Assembly: GCA_033964015.1 (NCBI GenBank)
Contig: CM066922.1
Span: forward strand, 310,001-374,000
Source: Scolanthus callimorphus
Lineage: Eukaryota > Cnidaria > Anthozoa > Actiniaria > Edwardsiidae
Length of the DNA stretch: 64,000 bases
Reading direction: 5' to 3'
The notes beneath the pieces were generated by a model that had not been told where the DNA came from, ran no database searches, and saw only the letters and a program-made list of their open reading frames with translations. The first letter of the stretch is position 1; every line of letters starts with the position of its first letter. Positions 54,401-63,739 of this stretch are shown piece after piece. A program made the translations under genes and the position numbers.

Positions 54401-57400
54401 CATTGCGCGGAACTCCTTCGGGCAAAAGAAGAAAGCACGCAAACCAGAAATAGATTTAAATAGAGCCAATTTCATATGACTGTGGTGAAACCAATCGCAA
54501 AGTAATTACACCAATTCTGAATAAAACCTATACCAGTGAAAGTAAATGAGAATTACTCACGACAGTCATCTGAAATCCGCTCTAATTAACATATTAAATG
54601 GGATATGGGCAAGTGCGGCCCCTTAGCACCACTAAAAAAAACCTGAATCACGCCACTGCATGACATTTACTTATTTACGTATCATGAACATAATAAGGCG
54701 GTGGGCGCTGATCAATAGTGACCGTTAAGCATTGTGTGTACCTTTTTGTCGTTAGTTATAAGGCGCGTTCTTTGTTTTCAATTTAGAATGTAGAAATCAT
54801 TTATTAGCACAATTTCTTTCCACGTTGAAGGCACAGAAGAGATAAGAACGTCTTATATTGGTATTGTCATAGGCCGACTAATGCCTATGTGCCCTTTTCC
54901 TAGAGTTCCCCTCAAGCTTGAACAAGCTTACGCAGCACGTGATGCCCTTGCCAAGTCCCTCTACACCAAGCTGTTCGACCATATAGTGGCGCAGGTCAAT
55001 CAGTGCTTCCCTTTCTCAAGCTCATTCACCAACATCGGCGTGCTGGACATCGCTGGTTTTGGTAAGCAGAAGTTCCAACTGTCTTCTTGGGGTAGATTCA
55101 AAATCGCATGTCGAGGTGCTGAACCCGTATGCCGCCCCTTGTCAGCAAAAGCACCAGCATAGTGTCGCACTTTCAATGTGTTAATTTATTCAATTTTGCC
55201 CGAGGGCCGGGAAATCCGCGCAGAGCGAGGCTCCAATTACGAGGTTCCCTGGTCAGTATGGTGGGTTAGTAAGTTGTAAGCCCTGCACTGAGGATGGGCA
55301 ACTTCCGACGTCCTCGTGGTTCTTTGACGTCCCTCTGGTTCCGGTTAGTGTAGTGTATGTGAGAGACGGGGCCTACGGTTTAACGTCCTTATCCGAGAAG
55401 ACGCGAAGGTCTAACCATTTGCAGATGTTAGAGCAAAGGAAGCACCTTCTCCTCAATTATTTAGAAAAGACCCCGAGTGTTGGCCCGGCCAAGGTTTCAA
55501 CTCCCCACCTCCCGCACATAAGCCCGGCGTTCTACCACTGCGCTAACCGGTCGTCGTTTTTTTTTTTTTTCAATTTTCAAGGGGGTGGGGGCGGGTAACA
55601 CGGATGAGCGGGAAACACGAGTGGCGCAGTGTTACGTCGCGTGTATTGCCTCTCACCCCTGTCACCCGGGTTCGAGACCTGGCTTGGACACTAGGGATTT
55701 TTCTCTTCTGCTTGAGTTGTGTTTCAGACCTGGGTGTTCATCGTGGTTTGAAATAATTCCTCATTTCTCCTATGCTCCTGGAGAAGTACAATCAAAGATG
55801 TCTTCGTAAGATCTTAGACATCAGCTGGCAAGATAAACGGACAAACATAAGTGTTTTGGAAGAGGCCAACTCTACAAGTATAGAAACTATGATTGTCCGA
55901 AACCAGTTGCGTTGGACAGGTCACGTCCTGCGGATGCCTAATCATCGCTTACCCAAGCAGCTACTGTTTTCCCAGTTACAGTATGGCCAACGGACTCAGG
56001 GTGGCCAACGCAAGCGGTTTAAATATAATCTTAAGTTTAACCTCAAGAGATGTGGCGCAGACGTTGACAATTGGGAAGGCCTAGCCATAGACCGTCCTGT
56101 TTGGAGGCGCTTTGTGGCTGAGGGCACTAAGCTTTACGAAGAGAGCTTACGCCGAGATGCTACCAAGAAGAGAGAGAGAGAAGAAAAGAACGGCAATTTA
56201 GCATCAACCCCTCTCTTCCTCCGGGGACTACTACCGAATGTCCACACTGTCTCAGGATTTGCAAATCTAGGATCGGCCTCGTCAGTCATCTGCGGGTCAA
56301 CAGACAATAGGAGAACCATCTTACTCCTTCGCGAGTGATAGCTGATGATGATGAATCCCACTTATGATTACGACTTATGAAATTGCAGTCCGCATCTTAG
56401 AGATCAGACATCTCACTCTGTAAACCGCATTTGATCATAAACATAATGTTAATTTGCGGTTTACAAATGCTAACATTTTATTTATTGAACGCTCACAGCC
56501 GATTTTTCTACCTACGACGAAAAATCCTGAATGATCGGCGGTATAGTATGTCCCACAAGCTTACGACGCTATTTTGTATTTGCTGCCGATTTAAAATATC
56601 AGACAAACGTCGAGAGATATTCGTGCGCGGCGTATTATAAAAGACATCGTATTATGTATTATAGAACTTAAAACTTAATATACAGATTTAGGCACTGCCT
56701 AAAAGCGGAGCTCCTTATAATTGCCAGGGAGGGTGTGAAGGGTTTTATTTTCGGTCCGCGCTGGAAAATTTCTGGAAACACTACTACTAAGGGCGACGTG
56801 CATTTCGCAACTATGCAATCCCGAATAACGAGCAAAAAATAGTGATGACATTTGTCCAAAGCGCGCAAAAACATTCCCTCCGACTAAGACCCCGTTCACA
56901 CTACACCGTTTTCAAACGAAAACGGATACTTTTTGCTCCGGATGCGGCTATCAATCCGAAAACGCTCTCCAGAGTGGAGCGATTAGAAAACGGAGCTGTT
57001 TGAAAACGCTGTTTTCTAGTGTGGACGGATGAAAACGATGCTATCTGAAAACGATGACCTCACCACAGCAAACCCGACCAATTTCGTGGGCCGACAGATC
57101 GAAATGCGCATACGTTGAGCTTATTTGAGCATGCCCACTGAAGAGCTATTTTCGTACAAATACGCGTTGAAGTGTGGACGGGCGAAAACGATAAGTGTGG
57201 ACGCAAATATTTTTGAAAACGGAGCAAAAATTATCCGTTTTCATTTGAAAACGGTGTTAGTGTGGACGGGGTCTAAGCCTCGCTCCTCGCTATTTCTTAT
57301 CTTTGCGGAGTTCGGAAAGAACAAGACTCAATGAATCAAAAGTAAGTTGTCCTTATCTTCTTACTTTCAGAGTACTATGAGCTGAACAGTTTCGAGCAAT

Positions 57401-60400
57401 TTTGCATCAACTACTGCAACGAGAAACTACAGCAGTTCTTCAACGATCGCATCCTCAAACAGGTCAGTGATAAACTAAGGCCATGTTTACATGGTCTGTG
57501 TGAAGGTTTGTGTACAAACGTGTGTACTTACACCCTAGTATCAAAGGAACAGTATCACAATTTGAAGTATAACATGGTATATATTCTGGGTTTAGCTATA
57601 GATACTGGTTATTTTATAACATGTAGGTCAGACAACCATCACACATCCCCTTCAAATACCAAAATAAAGAATTATTTTAGGGACGGCTTAATTAACATTG
57701 CAGGAGTTGATGGAATAACAACATGGAGTGTTATCGCAATGATATCTGCTTTATTGATAATGATATCCAAAGTTACAAACAATAACATGCTGCAGTCTAT
57801 CTAGGCTAGACGTTGTTATGGCATTAGAGGGGAAATGAGATCACTGGACAAAATCTTTATATGTACACATTAATAAATAACTCAAAATAGAAAGGATAGC
57901 TTAGTGAGAGATCACACGTCGTAGCCAGAGGAGAAGGAATAAAAAAAATGATAGAAAATGTGAACAATGGAGGTAGGCAGCAAAAATCTGACGTGACGAT
58001 TTTTTCTCGGTTTCCCTCCCGTTAAACATGGGAATCAAGAGCACAAGCATGCCATAACATTTTTTTAATTCTCGCAACTATAATAAGCACTGATCTCTAT
58101 CTTGTCCTGTGCCCTGGTATTAAGGCAAAGTCTAGATGTAAGCTTGCTTGGGCTCTTGAATCGAAATACCTCTCATTCTAAAATAAGGTCTGCTTTAAGT
58201 TGTCTTTCCATCTGTTATCAATATTTAAAGTTTCTTCCGTAACACTCGCACCGCTCTCCTCTCCGCGGCAAACATATCAGTGGTACTACACAAGGCTACC
58301 CTCTTGGAACGGTTTGTTTTCTCTTGATCTGTGGGCTGTTTCTGCGGTATATATTTTCCTTCTCGCCTTTTTCCTTTGCTGCCCTTAGGTTTGCTTTCCT
58401 CGTTCTGTTGATCCGGAGTCAATACATGCTGAGCTGATGGATGAGCCATTTCATTGCGTCGAGGAGAACTATTGAGCCGGTGCTTTTCTCTCACAGTCGC
58501 TGTCGCATTTCCATCATTTGCTTTCTGGACTTGAAGAGTTTTCGATTTGGCTCTGGTAGATTCTGGAACATTGCCTGTTTCTTCGCCCAGAGTTCCTCTT
58601 TGACACTCTTCCCTTCCCTCGTCTTTCTGTTGTCTCATTTCACTACTTTCATTCACTGATAGAATGCCTTTGCTCATAGACGCACGAGCGTTCACTGACC
58701 CAGCACGGCGTCGCCGTTGGACTACGTGTTTGTCTTGGACTGGGAATGGACCCGTACTGGGCTCGTTATGACTAGAACCAGTCTCGTTCTTGCTGCCTCG
58801 CGTCGCTTTCCGTCCGGGAATCGTTTTCAGTTTTCGAGAATCAGCCGCTTGGGGAACACATTTTGTGTCTCTGCGAGCTGGAAATCCTGCTGCTGTACAT
58901 GGCTTAGTCCCAATCTTCCTAGAGGACATCTTACTTGAACTGGAAAAAATGCGGGTTAGAAACTATTGTTGCTTGAGCATGTACTCCAAGAGTGGTTTAC
59001 CGAGTTTATTTCTCTGGCTTTATAGCCCTCAAGTAAAAAATGATGAACTCATAATGACGCAGGAATATCGTAATTATGGACCAGTGACGCGAATCGCCTT
59101 CGCAAAATTTTAATATTACCTTCGTGAATAGCTAAATTTACCAGTGTCGTGCGATTGGAACGTTTTCAATTGGAACAATCATTGTTAACTGTTCTGCCTG
59201 TAGAGGAAATCGATCATTTTTGTTTTATTAAGAGTTGAATTTTGAGGAAAGTCTAATTTTTTGCGGAGCAAAAGGGTAAATAAGTTTCCTAATTAATGCA
59301 AAATAACACATTTGTTGCACGTAAAACTATTAACATGAGCGTCATGTTCCTACTAGTTACTATGGAAACAAAGTGATAGGCAGCTGTCATGGTGTATTGA
59401 AGGTGACAGAGCACGTGATTGTTACTGGGAAAAAATAATATTGATCGGTTACCAAAGAGACGACGTGACGTTTACTTGGTGACGTGACGTTTACACCAAG
59501 TAAACAATGACAAACATTGGCCAAACAACAATAAACACCGTAGAACGTCATGGCTACGCTCACGGTTAAAAGCCATTGGAAAGCATGACGAACACGTTAC
59601 GATCGCTAAATATATTCCATCGAAGGTGTACGTACGTTCTATTGAGTGATGGGCAAGAGAATGCGTCACGGCAGTTTTTAAAACGTGCCGAGTGCAGCGA
59701 TATAAAGGAGTTGTTTTCCACGTTACCATAGCAACCATTCCGTTATTCATCCAAACATTTCTGCTTGAAACTCGAAGTACAAAAAAAGAAGCAAGGTTTT
59801 CGTTTCGCAGTGCCATTTGAAGTTAAAATGATTTCTATTTCTGTTTTAACATTTTAAGAAATGCCCCACAATCAATTCTTCATAGTCCATGGTCATTGAT
59901 AAATAATGTCTTTATCATTATTGTTGAACATTAGAGTTAATTTTGTGCTTATTATTAAGTCAAAAAAAAATGACAGAGGTGTAGAAATAGCCGCGAACCT
60001 ATACAGCCTGGTTTCATTATATATTTGCTGTCGTTGTACGAAGGCCACTTTGGCTTTTGCTAGTATTTACTCTTCATGTTAGTTATCACCAGTAGTTCAC
60101 TGGCGATCCAAGGTTTGTTTACTTGTGTTTGTTATTGCCCGTCACGTTTGCCTTGGCGCCCAAATTGTTGTTGTTACCGTTAACCAAAATAAACGAAGAT
60201 ACGGTGTTGCTGTGTTTTCTTGTGCGTGGTTCTGCTTACGTTACCATGGCTACCTAAGGTTTGTTTTGCTTTGTGTTTGGATATTACGTGTTTTGGCCCT
60301 AGCAACGCGTTCACAGGTGCAAAATATTATTCAGCCAGAATAGAAATGAACTACATTCAAGCCCAAATTTATATTCAGTGCACTCCCAGTTAAAGTTAGA

Positions 60401-63400
60401 TATAAATATATTTCTATAATCCATACTGTTCTGAATAAACTGCAAACAGTCAGGCTGCCTGGACGATTCCTGTTCTGATGCTACTGACGTCAATATGACG
60501 TCAACGCTTTTTTCATAGAACTCTATAAAAGCTGATTTCGCTTTTACTCGGTCACTCATAAAGAGCTCCAACGCGAACATCTCTTCAAAGCACGGAATAC
60601 AGTATGTCACTCATAGAAATTGAAGGAACTAAAGTTTCACCAGTTAAGAAGCCGAACCGACAGGATAAGGCGACGGTTTCGCAAGCGGTCACCCCGAAGA
60701 ACAAACCAAATGGAGCAGCAAGAAAAGGGACCAGAGTTGGAAAGGAGACCCGTTCTGTCGAGCTTGACCCTAGTACAAGTCATTCTAAACGCCGAAACAC
60801 AAAGGCTACCCAACAAAGAGGACGGACTGGTACGTTGGACAGGGAAGGGAAAGGTGGACATGGAAGTACTCGCGCGTCTGTAAGCCCGAAGAAGGAGTCG
60901 CCAGGTTCAAGCAAAGGAAAGAAAATATCCCAAAGAAAACGAGCCGGAACCCTAGACAAGGAAATTCAGAAAAAGGGCGTCCACATTAGCCGTCAAGATT
61001 CCACCAAGAAAACTCTGCAAGTTGAGAATAAGGCAACCGACGGAACTGCTGCGGAGTATGAGAAAGAGAAGCGCCGGCCCAGTGCTTCTCCGCGACGCAA
61101 TGCACAGGTAGCACCACCGCCTCAGCATGGAGAAGTTAAACAGAAACAAAGCAAAAAGACGAGTCACTCTAAAGTTACTAATTCATATAATACTAACTAA
61201 GTTTTCACCATTCCTCCTAGTTATATATATCTAGATAATCTTTAAGCCACTTTCCCTTGTTCGTTTTGTATTAGTGTTTTTGTCCTGTATCTGCTGCCCG
61301 TGTATCTTGTTGATGTATCTACCTACAACTCTACAATTAATTTTTCCTATAGACCCTAGGCCGAGGTACTTGGCTCGATTAGTCCTGACTATTTCCAAGT
61401 GCCTTGTGCTCCATTAACCTGTAAAAACAAACTCATAAATCCTGTATCTTTTTCTTACGAGTGCTAAATAAAGTGTTGTTGTTGTTGTTGTTGTTGTTGT
61501 TACTAAAGGGAAAAGGCGAGATGGTAAAGATGAACCCCAGAAAAGGCCCACAGTACACGAGACGAATACCCGTGCACAAAGGGTAGCCTTGTGTAGTACC
61601 ACGGATATGTTTTCCGAGGAGAGAAGAGCGGTGCGAGTGTTGCGAAAGAGACTTTAGTGCCCTTCATGTCGCACCTATTGTCTGTTCCAGATGCTTGGTG
61701 TTCTGGGCGGGTAACCTGTGCCTATTAGGCACTTGGAACTCGTTGTTTGTTGTTCGTTCAGGCAATGCAACCCTACCGTTTGACAGGAGATTACAAAATT
61801 TAACCGTCGAAATTTGATTCTCAAGGCCGCTGCACTTTGAGGCGCCTCAAAATTTCAGGTCTGCACACGGTCTAAAACCATTTCGAGCCTTCTGCAGTTC
61901 AGTTTAGCATCCTTTATTAGCTTCTAACAATTTGTAGCGAAAACTCAAAAATGAAATGCCCATCCCTACTCTACTCGGCAGCTCCAAAAAGAGCCAAACT
62001 TTTACCAAAGTTAATTCCATCCCAGGGGCGTAGCCAGGGGGGGGAGGGAGGGCGCCCCCCCCCCCTTCTCGGGAGATTTTCCCATACATTTATTGTATTT
62101 GCTAGAGGAAATTTGGGAAATTTGAACATTTTCGTCCCGTGTTTTCACTATTGCCACCCCCCCCCCCCCTCTTCAGAAATTCCTGGCTACGCCGCTGCAT
62201 CCATAAAATTCAAAACACAGGTTTAAATTATGTTGATTTTGTCGTATAGTAAACCAACACTAGGAATGAAAGCATGTTCACTCTGAACCTGTTTCAAAGT
62301 TATGTTAAGTTATGTTTAGTTATGTTAAGTTATGTTTAGTTATGTTAAGTTTATCTCGTCCATTTGCATCTCCTGTGAAACATCACAAATGCCAATGTGT
62401 TGTTGGCCTCTAATAATGTCTACTATGGTGGTATTAATTTACGGTACTGTGGTTGAGGTATAAAGTTATTGATTTCTGAATATTTAACGTTTACTTGATT
62501 ATGAACGTACTGTAAAGGCCGCATATTTGTGAAAACGTTGCTTTAACTTGTCCTGTGCTAAGCGTGTAATTTGATTATTGACTTGTCAGAATTATAAAAT
62601 ATTTGAAAATAATAATTCTAACTGACGTTGTGCCATAGTATTTTGACTTGAATCTTTTCCCGGTGATTAGGGCGCTCGCTTTGTTACCAGAACACACCAA
62701 AACACACCAAAACACACCGTCCTGCATTGCTTTTGTTTTGTTGCTGCTGTTGCTCCTGTTGTTGTTGTACGAAAAGACCAAGCGCATTTTCTTTAAATAT
62801 GAATTCGGTCACAACTTTTAAACTCTCCCCCTATTGAGTCCTCAGAGGCACAAGAACATTTGTACCCTCCTTAAGGTGCGACTAGTACCTAAATTGTCAC
62901 TTACCTAAAATTCCACCAAATTCGGCACACAAGTACTAGGCATCATGATCTTGAGTACTACCGCATTCTTTTTTGCCAAAGGTTGAAAGGAAAAACAGGG
63001 TATTTCCAGTGGAAAGTTCGATACACCGCGCGTGTGACACGTGATCTCAGCCCAGCACTGGGAGCCCGAAGTTGAGATCGCATCTTTTCTCCTATTTTTA
63101 GGGCAGCTAAAAATGTGACTTTTGTGACTTTTTTTAGCACCAGTTTTAGCATTATTTTAATAGACTTCGTATATGCAGGTAAAAAGACCTGTCAATCATT
63201 TTTTCTCGACTTCTGTTGGATAATCCGAACGCCTGCTCAATACAAATTTTTTAAGAAGCCAATTTTTTTTTATCCAAGGATCACTGTTGGCCGTGCTGAT
63301 AATATAGGTACACTCCAATATGTTTCACATGCGTGACATACGACAGTGTGTGACAAAAGAGGTTTGCACAGGTCACACTCACACATTAAAAATTGAAATG

Positions 63401-63739
63401 AATCCAAACATGTGTTTATTTTCCTAATTAGGTTTTCATCTTGCACATATCGGCTACAATAAAATATCATTTAAATTAGGGGTCTGTTTTTACTTGCACA
63501 TATCGGCTAGAATAAAACAACATTTGAATTAGAGTTGATACTTATGTCATTCTTGTGCAAAAGCATTTTAAGGTTTTAAGGGGGCTCGATGATGACATTG
63601 ATTGCAAGGAAAATAATCATGCCGTTGTTAAAGTCGCACATTAAAAGTGTCACCGTTGCTTTTCAGGAACAAGAGCTCTATGATCGCGAAGGCCTTGGAG
63701 TTAAGACGGTGAAGTATATGGATAATCAGGACTGTATAG
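42358..63739 (+). CDS. MYO6: Unconventional myosin VI, N-terminal 14 exons (gene runs off right edge)
   Basis: An actin motor of the class that walks to the minus end and serves endocytosis and membrane anchoring. Fourteen exons (listed) sum to 1459 nt, about 486 residues, all phases agreeing. Visible motor parts are the N-terminal domain, the P-loop [11 protein letters not shown], switch I NINSSRFG and switch II DIAGF. After these come [20 protein letters not shown] and YMDNQDCI. Identity rests on the N-terminal pattern and on [28 protein letters not shown] and HLGNI-FEE, which I know from myosin VI. A full protein is about 1250 residues, so roughly 60% is beyond the window. About 27 residues expected between exons 9 and 10 were not found. 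Confidence 0.95.
42564..42633 (+). CDS. MYO6: MYO6 exon 2
   Basis: [20 protein letters not shown], then EDN. 70 nt, phase 0 to 1; acceptor ttgcag, donor gtaggt. Confidence 0.9.
42634..44410. other. MYO6 intron 2, nothing recognised
   Basis: A/T-rich unique-looking sequence. No coding signal, long repeat or inverted structure seen. Confidence 0.4.
44411..44484 (+). CDS. MYO6: MYO6 exon 3
   Basis: [20 protein letters not shown], then KDKIY. 74 nt, phase 1 to 0; acceptor cgtttaag. Confidence 0.9.
44485..45225. other. MYO6 intron 3, nothing recognised
   Basis: A short direct repeat (GCATAATATCTACCACATTCATTAAA type) at 44626-44680. Otherwise plain. Confidence 0.4.
45226..45355 (+). CDS. MYO6: MYO6 exon 4
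   Basis: [20 protein letters not shown], then [16 protein letters not shown]. 130 nt, phase 0 to 1. Confidence 0.95.
45568..45627 (+). CDS. MYO6: MYO6 exon 5
   Basis: [20 protein letters not shown]. 60 nt, phase 1 to 1. Confidence 0.95.
46034..46243. mobile_element. MITE with TTAGTCGCC words
   Basis: The ends GGGCCTGACA and TGTCGGGCCC are inverted; inside are repeated TTTAGTCGCC and the palindrome GCGACCATATGGTCGC. A relative is at 50038-50238. Confidence 0.6.
46714..46868. mobile_element. MITE, reversed copy of the 25888 family, with poly-G
   Basis: It begins AGTGGCAGATCCAGGATTTT and ends CTAGATCCGCCCCT, with a G run of about 21 at 46818-46838. Confidence 0.65.
47008..47053 (+). CDS. MYO6: MYO6 exon 6: P-loop
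   Basis: [16 protein letters not shown], the ATP-binding P-loop. 46 nt, phase 1 to 2; donor gtactg. Confidence 0.95.
47288..47425. mobile_element. Palindromic MITE with poly-G core
   Basis: TGTGGTTCCAGAAAATATCC and its inverse form the ends; the middle has a G run of about 21 at 47380-47400. Confidence 0.7.
47788..47849 (+). CDS. MYO6: MYO6 exon 7
   Basis: [20 protein letters not shown]. 62 nt, phase 2 to 1. Confidence 0.93.
48437..48534 (+). CDS. MYO6: MYO6 exon 8: switch I
   Basis: [20 protein letters not shown], then [13 protein letters not shown]. 98 nt, phase 1 to 0. Confidence 0.95.
48752..49726. mobile_element. Large fold-back, about 1 kb, in MYO6 intron 8
   Basis: 48890-49080 and 49425-49610 are inverted and about 95% alike (AAATTCAAAATGCACCCAAC, TCTAGAGCGCAAATCTGCG, ACCGATCTTCTTGGAAACAT). 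The outer parts (GCTAAACTAGAACACATG and the inverse) are more diverged. No ORF of note. Confidence 0.8.
49799..49963 (+). CDS. MYO6: MYO6 exon 9
   Basis: [20 protein letters not shown], then [15 protein letters not shown], ending RAQDFN. 165 nt, phase 0 to 0. Confidence 0.95.
50038..50238. mobile_element. MITE with CAGGGCTGGAAAT ends
   Basis: CAGGGCTGGAAAT and ATTTCCAGCCCTG are perfect inverse ends; the inner GGTCGCC words link it to 46034-46243. Confidence 0.75.
50340..50660. mobile_element. Fold-back element in MYO6 intron 9
   Basis: Inverted arms around TACTCCCTTATTTGG (50369) and CCAAATAAGGGAGTG (50627), with CTACGCGCGCCTTTATTCAC against GTGAATAAAAGCGCGCGTAG. It lies in the intron where a myosin segment appears to be missing. 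Confidence 0.65.
50661..51879. other. Rest of MYO6 intron 9
   Basis: 51090-51200 is a partial copy of the MITE at 52244. 51210-51340 is rich in GAATAATGAATAA words. 51360-51780 is open in several frames but matches nothing I know and has no splice context. Confidence 0.4.
51880..52063 (+). CDS. MYO6: MYO6 exon 10
   Basis: [20 protein letters not shown], then [16 protein letters not shown]. 184 nt, phase 0 to 1. The stretch that normally precedes it (tyrosine-leucine, GCT, YF) is missing. Confidence 0.93.
52244..52381. mobile_element. Near-perfect palindromic MITE
   Basis: AAGCCTAGTTTCCATA and TATGGAAACTAGGCTT are the ends. The inner arms TCTGTCGTATCAGTC and GATGCGACAGATACGAC pair. A partial relative is at 51090-51180. 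Confidence 0.8.
52382..53677. other. Rest of MYO6 intron 10
   Basis: 52680-53000 looks like a repeat flanked by AAT microsatellites (AATAATAATAATGAGCTAG on the left, AAATAATAATAATAAC on the right). Nothing else is recognised. Confidence 0.4.
53678..53807 (+). CDS. MYO6: MYO6 exon 11
   Basis: [20 protein letters not shown], then [14 protein letters not shown]. 130 nt, phase 1 to 2. The loop before VPLK is a few residues shorter than in fly or vertebrate myosin VI. Confidence 0.9.
53808..54903. other. MYO6 intron 11
   Basis: 54055-54235 is an inverted pair (CATAGCCTGCTAGCTGGCTC and GAGCCGGCTAGCAGGCTAAG). A MITE is at 54462. No coding signal. Confidence 0.5.
54462..54589. mobile_element. MITE, TCATATGACTGT family, second copy
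   Basis: TAGAGCCAATTTCATATGAC and GTCATCTGAAATCCGCTCTA are the ends; compare 28361-28494. Confidence 0.75.
54904..55061 (+). CDS. MYO6: MYO6 exon 12: switch II
   Basis: [20 protein letters not shown], then [11 protein letters not shown]. 158 nt, phase 2 to 1; donor gtaagc. Confidence 0.95.
55190..55556 (-). mobile_element. SINE, reversed, uninterrupted body
   Basis: The head reads on the minus strand GCGCAGTGGTAGAACGCC and GGGAGTTGAAACC, then the same body as 24766. This copy lacks the TTAA MITE, so it gives the empty-site sequence. Confidence 0.78.
55740..56340 (+). mobile_element. LINE ORF2 C-terminal fragment with a zinc-knuckle-like end
   Basis: Codes [40 protein letters not shown] and GGQRKRFK, classic for the end of one group of LINE proteins. 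The final [20 protein letters not shown], ending in a stop at 56307, lies in another frame, so a frameshift occurred near 56200. Confidence 0.78.
56887..57275. mobile_element. MITE of the GACCCCGTTCACACTA family
   Basis: AAGACCCCGTTCACACTACA and TTAGTGTGGACGGGGTCTAA are the ends; inner CCGTTTTCAAACGAAAACGG. The largest of three relatives in the window. Confidence 0.8.
57371..57462 (+). CDS. MYO6: MYO6 exon 13: relay helix
   Basis: [20 protein letters not shown], then [11 protein letters not shown]. 92 nt, phase 1 to 0. Confidence 0.95.
57463..58224. other. MYO6 intron 13, left part
   Basis: A/T-rich; a 98-codon ORF at 57508-57804 has no support as a gene. No structured repeat seen. Confidence 0.4.
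58225..58929 (-). CDS. Intronless gene A: very basic protein of unknown function, nested in MYO6 intron 13
   Basis: I do not recognise this family. One exon, 234 residues, starting [20 protein letters not shown] and rich in K, R, S, T, P, E and Q with no hydrophobic core. It contains NSSPRRNE (an S-P-basic-basic word) and ends [20 protein letters not shown], then RKKL. The same C-terminus, SPRRN and KTLQV occur in gene B at 60604, so selection on the protein is likely. A TATA box lies 90 bp upstream, with no introns, as in histone-like or retrocopied genes. The S-P-basic words recall DNA-binding tails of sperm histones, but that is only analogy. It is transcribed opposite to MYO6. Confidence 0.72.
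   Translation of the reverse strand: MSSRKIGTKPCTAAGFPARRDTKCVPQAADSRKLKTIPGRKATRGSKNETGSSHNEPSTGPFPVQDKHVVQRRRRAGSVNARASMSKGILSVNESSEMRQQKDEGREECQRGTLGEETGNVPESTRAKSKTLQVQKANDGNATATVREKHRLNSSPRRNEMAHPSAQHVLTPDQQNEESKPKGSKGKRREGKYIPQKQPTDQEKTNRSKRVALCSTTDMFAAERRAVRVLRKKL
59019..59024 (-). promoter_or_regulatory. TATA box of gene A
   Basis: TATAAA on the minus strand in GGCTATAAAGCC, 90 bp before the ATG at 58929. TGACGC half-sites lie further upstream (near 59054 and 59084). Confidence 0.55.
60485..60503. promoter_or_regulatory. Pair of CRE palindromes before gene B
   Basis: TGACGTCA occurs at 60485-60492 and 60496-60503, centres 11 bp apart (about one helix turn), 20 bp before the TATA box. 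Confidence 0.6.
60524..60529 (+). promoter_or_regulatory. TATA box of gene B
   Basis: TATAAA in CTCTATAAAAGC, 80 bp before the ATG at 60604. Confidence 0.6.
60604..61657 (+). pseudogene. Intronless gene B: paralogue of gene A, split by a LINE tail
   Basis: The ORF runs [20 protein letters not shown] to 61200 (198 codons), with [16 protein letters not shown] and KKTLQVEN. It then enters foreign sequence and stops after [11 protein letters not shown]. The lost end resumes at 61507 and codes [11 protein letters not shown] to [24 protein letters not shown], stop at 61655-61657. The two parts are in frame if the insert and one target duplication are left out, for about 242 residues against 234 in gene A. 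The promoter is intact, so a shortened protein may still be made. Confidence 0.7.
61182..61498 (+). mobile_element. 5'-truncated LINE 3' end inserted in gene B
   Basis: 317 bp ending in AATAAAGTG and (TTG)n. GTTACTAA flanks it on both sides (61174-61181; 61499-61506), an 8-bp target duplication. It has no coding part. Confidence 0.75.
62022..62196. mobile_element. MITE with GGGGCGTAGCCAGG ends
   Basis: CAGGGGCGTAGCCAGG and CCTGGCTACGCCGCTG are inverted; G and C homopolymers lie inside both ends. Confidence 0.7.
62297..62352. repeat. Short tandem repeat, GTTATGTTAAGTTATGTTTA type
   Basis: About three copies of an 18-19-bp unit in MYO6 intron 13. Confidence 0.8.
62353..63666. other. MYO6 intron 13, right part
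   Basis: 63438-63536 has a direct repeat of about 53 bp (TTGCACATATCGGCTA.AATAAAA). Otherwise nothing recognised. Confidence 0.45.
63667..63739 (+). CDS. MYO6: MYO6 exon 14, last in window
   Basis: [20 protein letters not shown], then QDCI. 73 nt, phase 0 to 1; acceptor tttcag, donor gtgagc. Confidence 0.93.

Larger units (their letters stand above)
58930..60603. other. Spacer between divergent genes A and B
   Basis: Holds both promoters. No coding signal or clear repeat; ORFs here are unsupported. Confidence 0.45.

Noticed and set aside
59472..59816. 114-residue minus ORF between genes A and B
   Set aside because: No relation to either gene, no promoter or splice support, ordinary chance ORF.
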